A DNA stretch of 64,000 bases from Xenorhabdus koppenhoeferi (GTDB lineage: Bacteria; Pseudomonadota; Gammaproteobacteria; Enterobacterales; Enterobacteriaceae): NCBI RefSeq assembly GCF_900116635.1, contig NZ_FPBJ01000005.1, positions 54,460 through 118,459 on the forward strand, given 5' to 3'. The notes below the pieces were generated by a model. It did not search any database and had not been told where the DNA came from. It saw only the letters and a program-made list of their open reading frames with translations. Numbering within the stretch: position 1 is the stretch's first letter; each line of letters starts with the position of its first letter. Shown here piece by piece: positions 20,788 through 30,739 of the stretch. Both the position numbers and the translations under genes were made by a program.

Positions 20788-20818
20788 AGCAGGTATAAAA
20801 ACATATCTGCTATTACCA
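20788..20818 (+). terminator. Hairpin after the oxidase gene
   Basis: AATAGCAG/CTGCTATT stem 17 nt after the stop, without a clear T-run; weak candidate terminator. Confidence 0.35.
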
Positions 20819-21007
20819 AATAATGGAGAAATAAAACGGACATATAGCTATTCCATTAAAGAAAAGAGACTCGGCCTCTCAGAAACAGGCTTGAGGAAAA
20901 TGGCAGTAATGCACAATAAAAATACGAACTTTTAAGATTCACTGATACACTACGGACTTACCTCACAGTCTAAAAATCTAAGAATTTTCTAATCTTAAGG
21001 AATCCTA

Positions 21008-21853
21008 ATGTCTCTATATCAGGATAATGAAGCACTCTCCCAGCTTACGTTAGGTAAACCAACTCCCTACAAAGACAGTTATGACTCCACGATACTCCAG
21101 GCCGTTCCCCGCAGCCTGAACCGTGAACCCCTTGGGCTGTATCCTGACAATCTCCCTTTTCACGGTGCTGATATCTGGACAATGTACGAACTTTCCTGGC
21201 TCAACGCACGCGGCGTCCCTCAAGTTGCTGTCGGGCATGTTAGTCTTAATTCAGCCAGTGAAAATCTTATCGAATCAAAAAGCTTTAAGCTTTATTTGAA
21301 CAGTTTTAACCAAACCCGTTTTTCTGATTGGGAAACGGTACAAAAAACTCTGCAACAAGATCTATCTGCTTGTGCTAATGGTGATATTGAGGTTGTTCTA
21401 TATCCTCTGCATCATTTCAGTCAACAGCCAATTGCCGATTTTGCAGGAGAATGCATTGATAATCAGGATATTGAAATTGATGATTATCAGTTCAGTCGAG
21501 ATTATCTTAATAATGCAGCAACGGGTTCTATCGTTGAAGAGACCTTGGTGAGTCATTTGTTAAAATCAAATTGTCTGATCACCCATCAGCCAGACTGGGG
21601 TTCCGTTATGATTCGCTATAAAGGCCCTCAAATTGATCAAGAAAAATTATTGCGTTATTTAGTCTCTTTCCGTCATCACAATGAATTTCATGAACAATGT
21701 GTTGAGCGTATTTTTAATGACTTAATGGCATTGTGCGTCCCTGAAAAACTCACTGTTTATGCACGTTATACCCGTCGGGGCGGATTGGATATTAATCCAT
21801 GGCGCAGTAACGAAGAATTCATTCCGGCGACAGGAAGATTAGCCCGCCAATAA
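21008..21853 (+). CDS. queF: NADPH-dependent 7-cyano-7-deazaguanine reductase QueF
   Basis: Reduces the nitrile preQ0 to the amine preQ1 in queuosine biosynthesis. The 281 residues are the long (two-domain) form; the active-site Cys and the general-acid Asp stand in [13 protein letters not shown], and the QueF motif [14 protein letters not shown] binds substrate. A GGAAT ribosome-binding sequence precedes the ATG. Confidence 0.96.
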   Translation: MSLYQDNEALSQLTLGKPTPYKDSYDSTILQAVPRSLNREPLGLYPDNLPFHGADIWTMYELSWLNARGVPQVAVGHVSLNSASENLIESKSFKLYLNSFNQTRFSDWETVQKTLQQDLSACANGDIEVVLYPLHHFSQQPIADFAGECIDNQDIEIDDYQFSRDYLNNAATGSIVEETLVSHLLKSNCLITHQPDWGSVMIRYKGPQIDQEKLLRYLVSFRHHNEFHEQCVERIFNDLMALCVPEKLTVYARYTRRGGLDINPWRSNEEFIPATGRLARQ

Positions 21854-21926
21854 TCGAATCTGATTGGCGAAATTTTCAGATGGGGCTGGTGCCAGGGAAT
21901 ACACCCACGGACGGAACACAACAACC

Positions 21927-22685
21927 ATGATACACCTTTTGATTGTAGATGCCCTGAATCTGATTCGGCGCATCCATGCTGTACAGGGAAGCCCTTGCAT
22001 TTCTGCTTGTGAACATGCCCTGAAGCAATTAATCACCCACACCTCACCGACTCACGCGGTTGCGGTATTTGATGAAAATGATCGCAGCCATAGCTGGCGA
22101 CATCAGCTTCTTCCCGACTATAAAGCGGGCCGTTCTGCCATGCCGGATAGCTTGCAGCAGGAAATGCCCCTGATCAAGCAGGCATTCAATACACTGGGTG
22201 TAGAGTGCTGGCATATGGAAGGACATGAAGCAGATGATTTGGCTGCAACACTGGCAACTAAAGTCGCCAGTAGCGGGCATCAGGTTACGATTGTTTCAAC
22301 GGATAAAGGCTACTGTCAGCTTCTTTCTCCTAATATCCAGATCCGTGATTACTTTCAAAAACGCTGGCTAGATTTGCTTTTTGTTCAGCAAGAGTTTGGT
22401 GTTTCGCCTGCCCAACTTCCTGATTATTGGGGGCTGGCAGGTATTAGTAGCAGTAAAATACCGGGAATTCAGGGCATTGGTTCCAAAACCGCGACCAGCC
22501 TGCTACAACAAGCAGGTTCGCTGGATAATTTATTCCAGCATTTGGAAACTCAGCTCGATAAATGGCGGAAAAAATTAGAACCCCACAAAGACATGGCTTA
22601 TATCTGCCGTGAAGTGGCATCCTTAAGAACCGATTTATCGCTTCAGGGGAATTTGCAGCAATTACGGCTCATCAATAATAGATAA
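21927..22685 (+). CDS. xni: Flap endonuclease Xni (exonuclease IX)
   Basis: Structure-specific 5' nuclease related to the 5'-exonuclease domain of DNA polymerase I. The frame is open from 21864, but homology begins at [20 protein letters not shown] (21927), giving 252 residues against 251 in E. coli. Metal-binding Asp/Glu residues are in [13 protein letters not shown] and STDKGYCQL; the helix-hairpin-helix [10 protein letters not shown] follows. It lies 73 bp after queF. Confidence 0.93.
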   Translation: MIHLLIVDALNLIRRIHAVQGSPCISACEHALKQLITHTSPTHAVAVFDENDRSHSWRHQLLPDYKAGRSAMPDSLQQEMPLIKQAFNTLGVECWHMEGHEADDLAATLATKVASSGHQVTIVSTDKGYCQLLSPNIQIRDYFQKRWLDLLFVQQEFGVSPAQLPDYWGLAGISSSKIPGIQGIGSKTATSLLQQAGSLDNLFQHLETQLDKWRKKLEPHKDMAYICREVASLRTDLSLQGNLQQLRLINNR

Positions 22686-22696
22686 AAATTCATTGC

Positions 22697-22742
22697 CATA
22701 GTCTTTCAAGATGTAGTTTTATTGGCTGCATCTTGAAATCTG
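22697..22742 (+). repeat. Short fold-back element with ERIC-like ends
   Basis: CTTTCAAGATGTAG and CTGCATCTTGAAAT form an imperfect inverted repeat that resembles the two outer ends of ERIC joined without the core. Related copies are at 40859-40915 and 63716-63772. Confidence 0.45.
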
Positions 22743-22769
22743 TTTCAAATAACGCGTTGAAAATGTATA

Positions 22770-22799
22770 ACGCCTGATGAAGCACATCATCAGGCGTTA
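22770..22799. terminator. Bidirectional hairpin between xni and yhaJ
   Basis: AACGCCTGATGA pairs perfectly with TCATCAGGCGTT around a 6-nt loop, in the gap between the convergent genes. No strong T-run on either side. Confidence 0.55.
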
Positions 22800-22865
22800 A
22801 GTAAAATAAGTGTCAACATATCTCAGAACTAGACATTTGCATGAATGACAGTGATGTTTACCCGA

Positions 22866-23759
22866 TCATTTAGCAAACAATTTTGGGATCTCACGTAAGC
22901 ACCAAGACTTCGCCTCTCCCATACTATCGCGTCGCCAGGCCATAATGACGTTGGTTTCATGGCTGTATTCCGAGCCGAGAACCCGTAAACGGCCTTCAGC
23001 AATATCTTGTTCTACCATCGTATACGGCATAGTCGCCACTCCCAGTCCCGCCAAAAGTGCACGGCGTTTATCCTCCAGTGAACTTACCGTCAGGCGGGGC
23101 TGTTTATCCAATAGCTGAACCGTCAGAACAGGGCGTTCTCTTGCCGTGTCAGCAACTGCTATCCCGCGATATTTTACCCGCGTGGCATCAGACAGCGGTT
23201 CTGGTTCAGAATGGATAGGATGATCCGCACTGGCAACATAGACATTGTTAATCGAATAAAGTGGACGGGAATTCACCTCAGCAGAGGCTCTGAAGTGTAG
23301 ATCTGGTGCAATCACTATATCAGCATGTCCGGTTGCCAACCGCTCCCAGGCACCCGCCAAAACTTCGGTCATCAACGAAAGTTGTGTATTCGATTTTTTT
23401 GCCAGTCTATCCACGAGAGGAAAAAGGGAGGCTGCCGGAAACAGGGCTTCACACACAATTGTCAGATGGGTTTCCCAACCACGGGCAAGCGCTTCTGCAT
23501 CAGCCGTCAATTTATCCGCAGCTTCAAGCAACAAGCGCCCTCTTTCCAGTAACAGACGGCCAACATTAGTAAATTTCGTGCGATGACCAGAACGGTCAAA
23601 CAGTACGACATCCAGCTCTTCTTCCAGTTTCTGCATGGTATAACTCAATGCAGAGGGAACCCGCCCCAATTCATCCGCCGCCGCCGCAAAACTTCCCCGT
23701 CGGTCTATCGCATCCATAACTCTCAGGGATTCCAATGTTAGCGCACGCTCTTTGCCCAT
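22866..23759 (-). CDS. yhaJ: LysR-family transcriptional regulator YhaJ
   Basis: A 297-residue LysR-type regulator. The N-terminal winged helix contains RGSFAAAADELGRVPSALSYTMQKLE (about 16-41), and the C-terminal effector-binding domain carries TEVLAGAWERL and DKQPRLTVSSLEDKRRALLAG. It is almost colinear with E. coli YhaJ and, as there, is divergent from yhaK, which it may regulate. The natural effector is uncertain. Confidence 0.92.
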   Translation of the reverse strand: MGKERALTLESLRVMDAIDRRGSFAAAADELGRVPSALSYTMQKLEEELDVVLFDRSGHRTKFTNVGRLLLERGRLLLEAADKLTADAEALARGWETHLTIVCEALFPAASLFPLVDRLAKKSNTQLSLMTEVLAGAWERLATGHADIVIAPDLHFRASAEVNSRPLYSINNVYVASADHPIHSEPEPLSDATRVKYRGIAVADTARERPVLTVQLLDKQPRLTVSSLEDKRRALLAGLGVATMPYTMVEQDIAEGRLRVLGSEYSHETNVIMAWRRDSMGEAKSWCLREIPKLFAK

Positions 23760-23843
23760 ATCTTTCTCAATCAGGAATTTTGAATATAGCCACCAGATTA
23801 ACTGGCTAACATTTCAACGTCCAGATAATTAAGATCGAAATTT

Positions 23844-23887
23844 ATATACTCTATGGGCTTGGAGCTAATTTGAAAGACAAAGGGTAT
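23844..23887 (+). repeat. ERIC-derived short repeat in the yhaJ/yhaK promoter
   Basis: TATATACTCTATGG at one end and TTTGAAAGACAAAGGGTAT at the other resemble the outer ends of the ERIC copies in this window, with the core missing. It fills most of the yhaJ-yhaK divergent promoter region. Assignment is tentative. Confidence 0.35.
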
Positions 23888-23917
23888 CGTTTATTAGTTA
23901 AAGAGATGACAATGATG

Positions 23918-24613
23918 ATGATAACGAGATCAGCAACTCAATGTGGAAAAGCCGATTATGGTTGGTTACAGGCTCGATATACTTTTTCATTCGGTCACTA
24001 TTTTGACCCAAAATTTTTGAACTACCAATCATTACGTGTTCTTAATCAGGAAGTTCTGGCACCAAAAGCCGAATTTCAGCCTAAATCTTATCCTCACGTC
24101 GATATTTTGAATATTATCCTGCAAGGAGAAGCTCAATATCGTGACAGTGAGGGAAATTATATCCATGCCAAACAAGGTGATTGTTTGCTGTTTTCTGCTC
24201 GTCAGGGCATTAGTTATAGTGAACTCAATCCCAGTGACAAAATACCCATGACGCGGCTGCAACTCTGGCTCAACGCCTGTCCTCAGCAAGAACCCCTGCC
24301 ATTACAACGTAAAATTTTGCCAAATAGGCTGTTAACATTGCTGGCTTCTCCCACATCAGAAAACAGCAGCATGTACCTGCGTCAACAAGTGTGGATAAGC
24401 TATTTTGTGATAAAACCCCGAGAACACCAAACGTTGTCTTTGTGGAATAAATATGCCTACCTGCAATCCATCAGTGGCAATGCAAGGATTGGCAGCAGGA
24501 CAGATGAAGTTGTGATTCAGTGTGGAGATGGTGTATTTATTCAGGAAGAACAAGAAATCACATTGCAAGCAGATACGCTGTTTCGGGGGCTGTTAATTGA
24601 TTTGGCAGAGTGA
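23918..24613 (+). CDS. yhaK: Pirin-like bicupin YhaK
   Basis: Member of the pirin-related bicupin family; E. coli YhaK reacts to oxidants but its role is unclear. Homology starts at MITRSATQCGKADYGWLQARYTF (ATG at 23918), giving 231 residues; the frame is open to a TTG at 23870 and three other ATGs precede the chosen one, so the start is uncertain by a few codons. Motifs YTFSFGHYFDPKF and PHVDILNIILQGE mark the first cupin, and CGDGVFIQEE the second. Confidence 0.9.
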   Translation: MITRSATQCGKADYGWLQARYTFSFGHYFDPKFLNYQSLRVLNQEVLAPKAEFQPKSYPHVDILNIILQGEAQYRDSEGNYIHAKQGDCLLFSARQGISYSELNPSDKIPMTRLQLWLNACPQQEPLPLQRKILPNRLLTLLASPTSENSSMYLRQQVWISYFVIKPREHQTLSLWNKYAYLQSISGNARIGSRTDEVVIQCGDGVFIQEEQEITLQADTLFRGLLIDLAE

Positions 24614-24687
24614 TTTTTCTGGCTTAGTTTTTTCTGGTTCAGTTTTTTCTGACTTAGCATTCATTTCATCTGACCAAGAAATGAATA

Positions 24688-24717
24688 AGCCCTACAGAGG
24701 AGATACTCTGTAGGGCT
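24688..24717 (-). terminator. Intrinsic terminator after rnpB
   Basis: AGCCCTACAGAG and CTCTGTAGGGCT form a perfect 12-bp stem; on the minus strand it is followed by TATTCATTT, just beyond the RNase P RNA 3' end. Confidence 0.75.
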
Positions 24718-24722
24718 AAATT

Positions 24723-25109
<387 letters not shown>

Positions 25110-25116
25110 GGCGCGG

Positions 25117-25145
25117 ATTATAAGGGGTTTACTATCCGATGTATA
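25117..25145 (-). promoter_or_regulatory. rnpB promoter
   Basis: A consensus TATAAT (25122-25117) lies 7 nt before the inferred rnpB 5' end on the minus strand, followed by a GCGCC discriminator typical of stable-RNA promoters. The -35 region is weak. Confidence 0.6.
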
Positions 25146-25191
25146 GGAATTTTCATACGTCGTCTTTAATTTGCTCAATGGCAGATTTCAA

Positions 25192-26055
25192 TTAACTGTC
25201 TTGATCAAGAGCGTAACGGTACAATGCATTTTTCTTCACACCATGTATCTCAGCCGCCAATGCCGCTGCCTTTTTCAATGGCAGCTCTTTTTGCAGCAAT
25301 GTCAATGTTCGCAAGGCTTCCGGTGGTAAACTATCTTCCGCTGGTTTACGGTAGCCTTCCACAATCAGCACCATTTCACCACGGCGACGGGTTTCATCTT
25401 CCCTGATCCATGCCAGAAGTTCTCCCGCAGGCATTCCTTGAATGGACTCCCACGTCTTGGTCAGTTCCCGGGCCAACACAACGTACCGATCTGCTCCCCA
25501 TACTTCTACAATATCTTCTAAACTGTTCAATAAACGGTGTGTCGATTCGTAGAATATCAGCGTCCTTGGTTCCTGTGCTAATTCACGCAGGGTATCCTGA
25601 CGCCCTTTACTTTTTGCTGGCAGAAAACCTTCATAGCAAAAACGATCGGAAGGCAGGCCAGCCGCAGACAAAGCTGTAATCGCTGCACAGGGGCCCGGCA
25701 ATGGAACAACTTTAATTCCTGCTTCCCGACAACGACGGACAAGGTGGTAGCCCGGATCGTTGATCAAAGGTGTACCGGCATCAGACACTAACGCGATGCT
25801 TATTCCTTGTTCCAATTTTGCAATCAATTGATCTGCTTTCTGCTGTTCATTATGATCATGAAGTGCGAACATACGCGCATTAATGGCAAAATGTTGAAGC
25901 AACAAGCCAGTGTGTCGCGTATCTTCGGCTGCAATCAGATCGACATGTTTAAGAACTTCAAGAGCACGCTGGGTAATATCCCCGAGATTTCCAATAGGGG
26001 TTGGCACAACATACAGCGTGGATGTCGTAACCACTGCTCGATTGGTTTGATTCAT
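25192..26055 (-). CDS. rsmI: 16S rRNA 2'-O-ribose C1402 methyltransferase RsmI
   Basis: SAM-dependent methyltransferase of the tetrapyrrole methylase fold that modifies C1402 in the ribosomal decoding site. The 287 residues start with the signature [19 protein letters not shown] (about 13-31) and contain [21 protein letters not shown] and the [10 protein letters not shown] block. It is divergent from lpoA, with rnpB downstream. Confidence 0.95.
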   Translation of the reverse strand: MNQTNRAVVTTSTLYVVPTPIGNLGDITQRALEVLKHVDLIAAEDTRHTGLLLQHFAINARMFALHDHNEQQKADQLIAKLEQGISIALVSDAGTPLINDPGYHLVRRCREAGIKVVPLPGPCAAITALSAAGLPSDRFCYEGFLPAKSKGRQDTLRELAQEPRTLIFYESTHRLLNSLEDIVEVWGADRYVVLARELTKTWESIQGMPAGELLAWIREDETRRRGEMVLIVEGYRKPAEDSLPPEALRTLTLLQKELPLKKAAALAAEIHGVKKNALYRYALDQDS

Positions 26056-26118
26056 TGTTTCATCCGAATGACCGATTTAAAATTGAGCATCTTTGAAAAA
26101 AACATCACTGGATACAGT

Positions 26119-27897
26119 ATGCTTCCCTCAATTTTTGTGCGTTTCAAAACAGGTTTAGTCTATACAGCACTGCTGTCGACTATGATTATTGCAGGGTGTA
26201 CCATGCCCACACAGCAAGGGCAACCAACTTCTCAGCCTCAGGACAATATCAGCGCAGAGATTAACCGCTATCAAGCCATTATTGATACAGCTCATAATCA
26301 ACCATCACTGGATGTTATCCGTGCTTACATTGCGCTGGAACATTATTTATCAAAGACACACGATGTCACAGAAAACCAAGCAACATATGAAGCTGAGCAT
26401 CAGAAAAACATTGATGAAACCTGGGAGGCTTTGACACATCTTTCCTCGCAGCAACTCAGCGAGTTGGTGATCAATGCCAACGAATATACGTTGCAAGGCT
26501 GGCTCGACTTGCTCAATGCTTATCAGAACAATAAGCAAAATATCGATAAACTCCGCCCTGCCATCAGCGATTGGAAAATTCGCTATTCCGGCAACCCTGC
26601 TGCACGTAGTTTACCTACTTCACTGCAACAAATGTTGGAAAAATCAAATGATGGTCGTGTCACAATCGGATTATTCCTGCCCCTAAGTGGTCAGGCAAAA
26701 ATGTTCGGTGACGCTATTCGCCAAGGTTTCCTTGATGCGCAAAAAGGGTTGCCAAAACCGGTATCGCCTGTAAACGTGACTGACTCAACTATTGCTGCGG
26801 CTATTGCTTCTACGACGGATAATGGATTATCTGATAACACCGATCTATCGGCAGTAAAAGTCTATGACACTAACAGCCAGCCACTTACTACCCTGCTGGC
26901 ACAAGCTGAACAAGATGGTATTACACTGGTCGTTGGGCCTTTACTGAAACCCAACGTGGAAAAGCTTGCACAGATTGAAACGTCGCTTAGTATTCTGGCT
27001 CTCAATGAATTGGATGTTCCACAGGCACAACCTAATATCTGTTATTTTTCGCTGTCCCCAGAAGATGAGGCAAAAAACGCCGCCATGCATATCTGGCAGC
27101 AGCAGAAACGCAATCCACTGCTCTTAATACCGCGAACTGAATTTGGTACACGAATTGCAAAAGCCTTTGCAAACGAGTGGCAAAAATTAGGGGGACAAAC
27201 CGTATTGCAGCAAACTTTCGGGACACCGGATGAAATGAGACAATCCATGAACCGTGGTGTTGGCATTCGCATGTCCGGTACGCCAGTTACGGCCAGCACC
27301 CCCGCACCGGATACCGCTAATCAGGCCAATATAAATGTGCCCGTTGTTTCCACAAGTTCAGCCAATGGCTCGGTGGATGCCGTTTATATAGTCGCGACAG
27401 CGGATGAGCTGACAACGATCAAACCAATGATCGATATGGCAATCAGCTCTCGCAAAAAACCCGCTCTGTATACCACCTCACGTAGTAATAAATCAGGCTT
27501 GGGCCCTGATTTCCGTTTAGAAATGGATGGAATACAGTTTAGTGACATTCCACTGTTGACAGGCATGAACGTGCCATTAATGCAGCAGGCTGCCAAAAAA
27601 TTTTCCAATGACTACTCCCTGATGCGCCTTTATGCAATGGGAATCGACGCATGGTCACTGGCTAATCAGTTTACACAAATGCAGCAAGAAACGGGATTCC
27701 GTCTGAATGGCGCATCAGGGGAGCTTTTAGTTTCGGATAATTGCATCATCATGCGCCAACTCCCTTGGATGCAGTTCAGTAATGGTCGTATCATGCTCGA
27801 AAATCGTGCTGACAATGCTGAACATACCGGGATTACTAATAACTCGAATGAATCAGACGATGTGAATAATGCTGATCAAAGTAATGCGTTACAATAA
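26119..27897 (+). CDS. lpoA: Penicillin-binding-protein 1A activator LpoA, shortened N-domain
   Basis: Outer-membrane lipoprotein that reaches through the periplasm to stimulate PBP1A. The start MLPSIFVRFKTGLV (26119) gives 592 residues; the larger open frame from 25807 runs antisense through rsmI. The signal peptide ends with lipobox IIAGC. After the lipid anchor the protein goes almost directly into INRYQAIIDTAHNQPSLDVIR, which aligns with about residue 125 of E. coli LpoA (678 aa), so about 90 residues of the N-terminal TPR-like domain are absent. The C-terminal periplasmic-binding-like domain (GLFLPLSGQAKMFGDAIRQG onward) is complete. Confidence 0.9.
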   Translation: MLPSIFVRFKTGLVYTALLSTMIIAGCTMPTQQGQPTSQPQDNISAEINRYQAIIDTAHNQPSLDVIRAYIALEHYLSKTHDVTENQATYEAEHQKNIDETWEALTHLSSQQLSELVINANEYTLQGWLDLLNAYQNNKQNIDKLRPAISDWKIRYSGNPAARSLPTSLQQMLEKSNDGRVTIGLFLPLSGQAKMFGDAIRQGFLDAQKGLPKPVSPVNVTDSTIAAAIASTTDNGLSDNTDLSAVKVYDTNSQPLTTLLAQAEQDGITLVVGPLLKPNVEKLAQIETSLSILALNELDVPQAQPNICYFSLSPEDEAKNAAMHIWQQQKRNPLLLIPRTEFGTRIAKAFANEWQKLGGQTVLQQTFGTPDEMRQSMNRGVGIRMSGTPVTASTPAPDTANQANINVPVVSTSSANGSVDAVYIVATADELTTIKPMIDMAISSRKKPALYTTSRSNKSGLGPDFRLEMDGIQFSDIPLLTGMNVPLMQQAAKKFSNDYSLMRLYAMGIDAWSLANQFTQMQQETGFRLNGASGELLVSDNCIIMRQLPWMQFSNGRIMLENRADNAEHTGITNNSNESDDVNNADQSNALQ

Positions 27898-28276
27898 ACA
27901 TCACAAAACAGCGGGTAGCTACGCGCTAGGGCAGCATTACGAACATCAGGCCAAGCAATTTCTGCAACAACAGGGGCTTACCTTTGTTGCAGAAAATGTG
28001 AAAATTCGTGGTGGAGAAATCGATCTCATCATGCGTGATAAGCATACGTGGGTATTTGTCGAAGTCCGCTTTCGCCAGAACGCTCAATATGGTGATGCTA
28101 TTGCTACAATTACCCAAAGCAAGCGCAGAAAGCTATTGCATACTGCGGCAGTTTGGCTGAACCGACGTAATGAATGCCTGGAAACTACACCTTGCCGCTT
28201 TGATGTTTGTGCGATAACAGGCCAGAAATTTGAATGGCTGAAAAATGCCTTTACCCTGAATGAGAGCCTATTTTAG
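27869..28276 (+). CDS. yraN: UPF0102 nuclease-fold protein YraN
   Basis: A 135-residue member of the UPF0102 family, with the restriction-endonuclease-like core GGEIDLIMRDKHTWVFVEVRFR (residues about 48-69) that holds Glu/Asp-x-Glu-x-Arg positions; cellular role unknown. The listed start overlaps the end of lpoA by 29 bp; an ATG five codons later is equally possible. It is followed by diaA, as in E. coli. Confidence 0.92.
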   Translation: MLIKVMRYNKHHKTAGSYALGQHYEHQAKQFLQQQGLTFVAENVKIRGGEIDLIMRDKHTWVFVEVRFRQNAQYGDAIATITQSKRRKLLHTAAVWLNRRNECLETTPCRFDVCAITGQKFEWLKNAFTLNESLF

Positions 28277-28326
28277 TAGGTTCTTAATTTACTCTCTAAA
28301 CAGATTCCATATACATAGGTCATAAC

Positions 28327-28917
28327 GTGCTGGATAGAATTAAAGTCTGCTTTACGGAAAGTATTCAAACTCAGATCGCAGCAGCAGAAGCCTTACCCGA
28401 CGCAATATCGCGCGCGGCAATGCTGATGGTTCAATCACTGCTGAACGGCAACAAAATTCTTTGTTGTGGTAACGGTGGCTCAGCCGCAACCGCACAGCGT
28501 TTTGTCGCCAGCATGATAAACCGCTTTGAAACAGAGAGGCCAAGTCTGCCGGCGTTGTCTCTGAATACTGATAATGTGGTGATCACGGCTATTGCCAACA
28601 GTAAACAACCTGACGAAATCTACGCCAAGCAAGTCAGGGCGTTGGGGTATGCTGGAGATGTTCTGCTCGCCATTTCTACCCATGGTAACAGCCGGGATAT
28701 CATCAAAGCCGTGGAGGCGGCTGTCACACGCGATATGACGATTGTCGCACTGACAGGCTACGATGGAGGTGAAGTGGCAGGGTTGCTTGGCCCGCAGGAT
28801 GTTGAAATCCGTATCCCCTCACATCACAGCATCAGGGTTCAAGAAGTTCATATGTTGACAATCAATTGCCTGTGCGACTTAATCGACAATACATTATTTC
28901 CTCACCAGGATGAATAA
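28327..28917 (+). CDS. diaA: DnaA initiator-associating protein DiaA
   Basis: SIS-domain tetramer that binds DnaA and promotes its assembly at oriC. The 196 residues equal E. coli DiaA in length and are very similar: [20 protein letters not shown] at the N-terminus, [20 protein letters not shown] phosphosugar-type loop, and [13 protein letters not shown]. The start is a GTG codon (28327) with a weak AGGT ribosome-binding site. Confidence 0.95.
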   Translation: MLDRIKVCFTESIQTQIAAAEALPDAISRAAMLMVQSLLNGNKILCCGNGGSAATAQRFVASMINRFETERPSLPALSLNTDNVVITAIANSKQPDEIYAKQVRALGYAGDVLLAISTHGNSRDIIKAVEAAVTRDMTIVALTGYDGGEVAGLLGPQDVEIRIPSHHSIRVQEVHMLTINCLCDLIDNTLFPHQDE

Positions 28918-28928
28918 GGAACTCAGTA

Positions 28929-29504
28929 ATGCGGTTATTTTCTCTATTATCGCTATGTTTTAGTGCAATGTTATTACAAGGATGTATTGGAGCCGCTGTC
29001 GTGGGTTCAGCTGCGATTGCTACAAAAGCCGGCTCAGATCCACGGACAGTAGGGCAACAAGTTGATGATACTACTCTGGAAGCCAGAATCAGCAATGCCA
29101 TCAGCAAAGATCCACAAATTAAGGCACAAGCCCGCGTGGTAGCAACAGTATACCAAGGCAAGGTTCTTTTAACCGGACAAAGCCCCAATATGGCGCTGGC
29201 TGATAAAGCAAAGCAAATTGCGTCAAAAGTCGGAGGGGCTGAGGTGGTCTATAATGAGATCCGCCAAGGCAATCCTGTTTCACTGGGAATAGCGTCCTCA
29301 GACACTTGGCTGACAGCTAAAGTACGCTCCCAGATTCTGGCCAGTGATGCGGTTAAATCTTCCAGCATCAAAGTGGTGACAGAAAATGGTGAAATCTTTT
29401 TGTTTGGCATCGTGACCAGAGAAGAAGGGGCTGCTGCTGCAAAAATTGCCAGCGAAACGAGTGGGATCAGGCGCGTGACAACGGCGTTTACTTACCTGAA
29501 TTAA
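28929..29504 (+). CDS. dolP: Outer-membrane lipoprotein DolP (YraP), two BON domains
   Basis: Division- and outer-membrane-stress-associated lipoprotein that binds anionic phospholipids and supports BAM function. The 191-residue precursor has a signal peptide ending in the lipobox LLQGC (Cys19), then two BON domains (about 46-115 and 124-191), each with the pattern of a helix followed by VLLTG or IFLFG strands. It lies 11 bp after diaA and is followed by a strong terminator; in E. coli it is a sigma-E target. Confidence 0.95.
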   Translation: MRLFSLLSLCFSAMLLQGCIGAAVVGSAAIATKAGSDPRTVGQQVDDTTLEARISNAISKDPQIKAQARVVATVYQGKVLLTGQSPNMALADKAKQIASKVGGAEVVYNEIRQGNPVSLGIASSDTWLTAKVRSQILASDAVKSSSIKVVTENGEIFLFGIVTREEGAAAAKIASETSGIRRVTTAFTYLN

Positions 29505-29548
29505 TCTCAACTAAATACCCAAACTAAAACTTCTCCATTCTCCAGGTA

Positions 29549-29602
29549 AAGCGGCACAATGGCACAATATAGTGATAGTGCCATAGTGATAGTGCCGCTT
29601 TT
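29549..29602 (+). terminator. Nested hairpin terminator after dolP
   Basis: Outer stem AAAGCGGCAC/GTGCCGCTTT encloses an inner stem ATGGCAC/GTGCCAT, and the 3' arm runs into TTTTTATT. It ends the lpoA-yraN-diaA-dolP run. Confidence 0.8.
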
Positions 29603-29640
29603 TATTCTCAATAAATTACTGCCTTGTGTCAGTTTCTATT

Positions 29641-29957
29641 TCAATGCCTCTGATATTTTTTATTATGAGCTATAGCAGTTTCGATAGCATCGAAGTCAGA
29701 TCCCCAATGTTTTGGAAACTTTTGATCTTCGGCGGTAATACCATATAAGGTGAGATTTGATTCTGAGCTATCCATGTGGAGCGAGAAACATAAGATAAAT
29801 TAATTGACAGTAAGGCGCTCACTTGCCGCTCTGCCATCATCATAGAAAATGGCACCGGCAGAAACGAAAACGCGATTACAGCAACAAACCATAGAACTGT
29901 GATCGACAGAACAATTCTTTTCAGCCAACGCCATAATATTAAAAAAGGATTTATCAT
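29641..29957 (-). pseudogene. mtgA: Remnant of monofunctional transglycosylase gene mtgA
   Basis: The first 75 codons encode the N-terminal part of MtgA: one membrane segment followed by [21 protein letters not shown] and [10 protein letters not shown], which match E. coli MtgA. The frame then shifts: the catalytic-site text [14 protein letters not shown] is readable in the next frame up to a TGA at 29641, but the active frame ends at 29670 with unrelated residues. The rest of the roughly 240-residue protein, including most of the transglycosylase domain, is missing. It lies 7 bp after elbB, the place of mtgA in E. coli, so this is decay of an ancestral gene, not a new one. Confidence 0.85.
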
Positions 29958-29964
29958 CCAGTTA

Positions 29965-30615
29965 CTAAATCATTTCCAATATTTTCTTAACCAGTTTATC
30001 AATCCCTTTTTCTGCCTGGGATAAGGATTCAGCCAGCATATAGGCTGGTGTTGTTACAATTTTATTTGCAAAATCAACAACAATATCATCAACTGGACAT
30101 TCTACGTGTATACCTCCCATTTCTTCTATTTGAGCCGCAGTTTCAGGATCATTGCCGATGGTAACTTTTATCGGTTTACCTAATATTTTAGGCACCATCA
30201 CAGGAGAAATACACATAAAGCCCATTGGTTTGCCTTGTTGATGCATTGCCCGCACAATACTTAATAATTCTTTATTTATTTCGCAATCTGAGCCTTTAAA
30301 TGCGAAATTACATAAATTCTTGGCTACTCCAAAGCCGCCTGGAATAATCAATGCATCCAATGCATTAATATCAACTTTAGATAAAGATTGTATATTTCCA
30401 CGTGTTATACGGGAAGATTCCTCCATTATGTGTCTGCTTTCTTGTTTCACTTCTCCATTAACATGATTAATTACATGATGTTGTGTATCATCAGGTGAAA
30501 AAAAGGATACTTCAGCGCCAAGACGACTTAAAGAGAGCATAGTCAGGACTGATTCGTGAATTTCACTTCCATCGTACATTCCACAACCACTCAATATAAT
30601 GGCAACAGATTTCAT
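29965..30615 (-). CDS. elbB: Glyoxalase ElbB (isoprenoid biosynthesis protein with amidotransferase-like fold)
   Basis: DJ-1/PfpI-like protein of 216 residues; E. coli ElbB has glyoxalase activity and was linked to isoprenoid synthesis. The start [16 protein letters not shown] at 30615 is supported by GGAG six nt upstream; a frame extending four codons further is less likely. The nucleophile-elbow text GFMCISPVM with Cys and the conserved [10 protein letters not shown] and CPVDDIVVD match the family. It lies between the mtgA remnant and arcZ/arcB. Confidence 0.93.
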   Translation of the reverse strand: MKSVAIILSGCGMYDGSEIHESVLTMLSLSRLGAEVSFFSPDDTQHHVINHVNGEVKQESRHIMEESSRITRGNIQSLSKVDINALDALIIPGGFGVAKNLCNFAFKGSDCEINKELLSIVRAMHQQGKPMGFMCISPVMVPKILGKPIKVTIGNDPETAAQIEEMGGIHVECPVDDIVVDFANKIVTTPAYMLAESLSQAEKGIDKLVKKILEMI

Positions 30616-30739
30616 ATTTCTCTCCATTTGTAGTAGATTAATGCTTAACCCCTTAGAGGGTTAAACACCAATCTTCATCACAGATTTTAATGAATCTTGT
30701 AACAAAAAATCTTATCTTTGCTATGTTGGTACCTGTGTT

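Noticed and set aside
25807..26118. Long N-terminal extension of LpoA
   Set aside because: This part runs antisense through rsmI and has no homology; the lipoprotein signal peptide starts at 26119.
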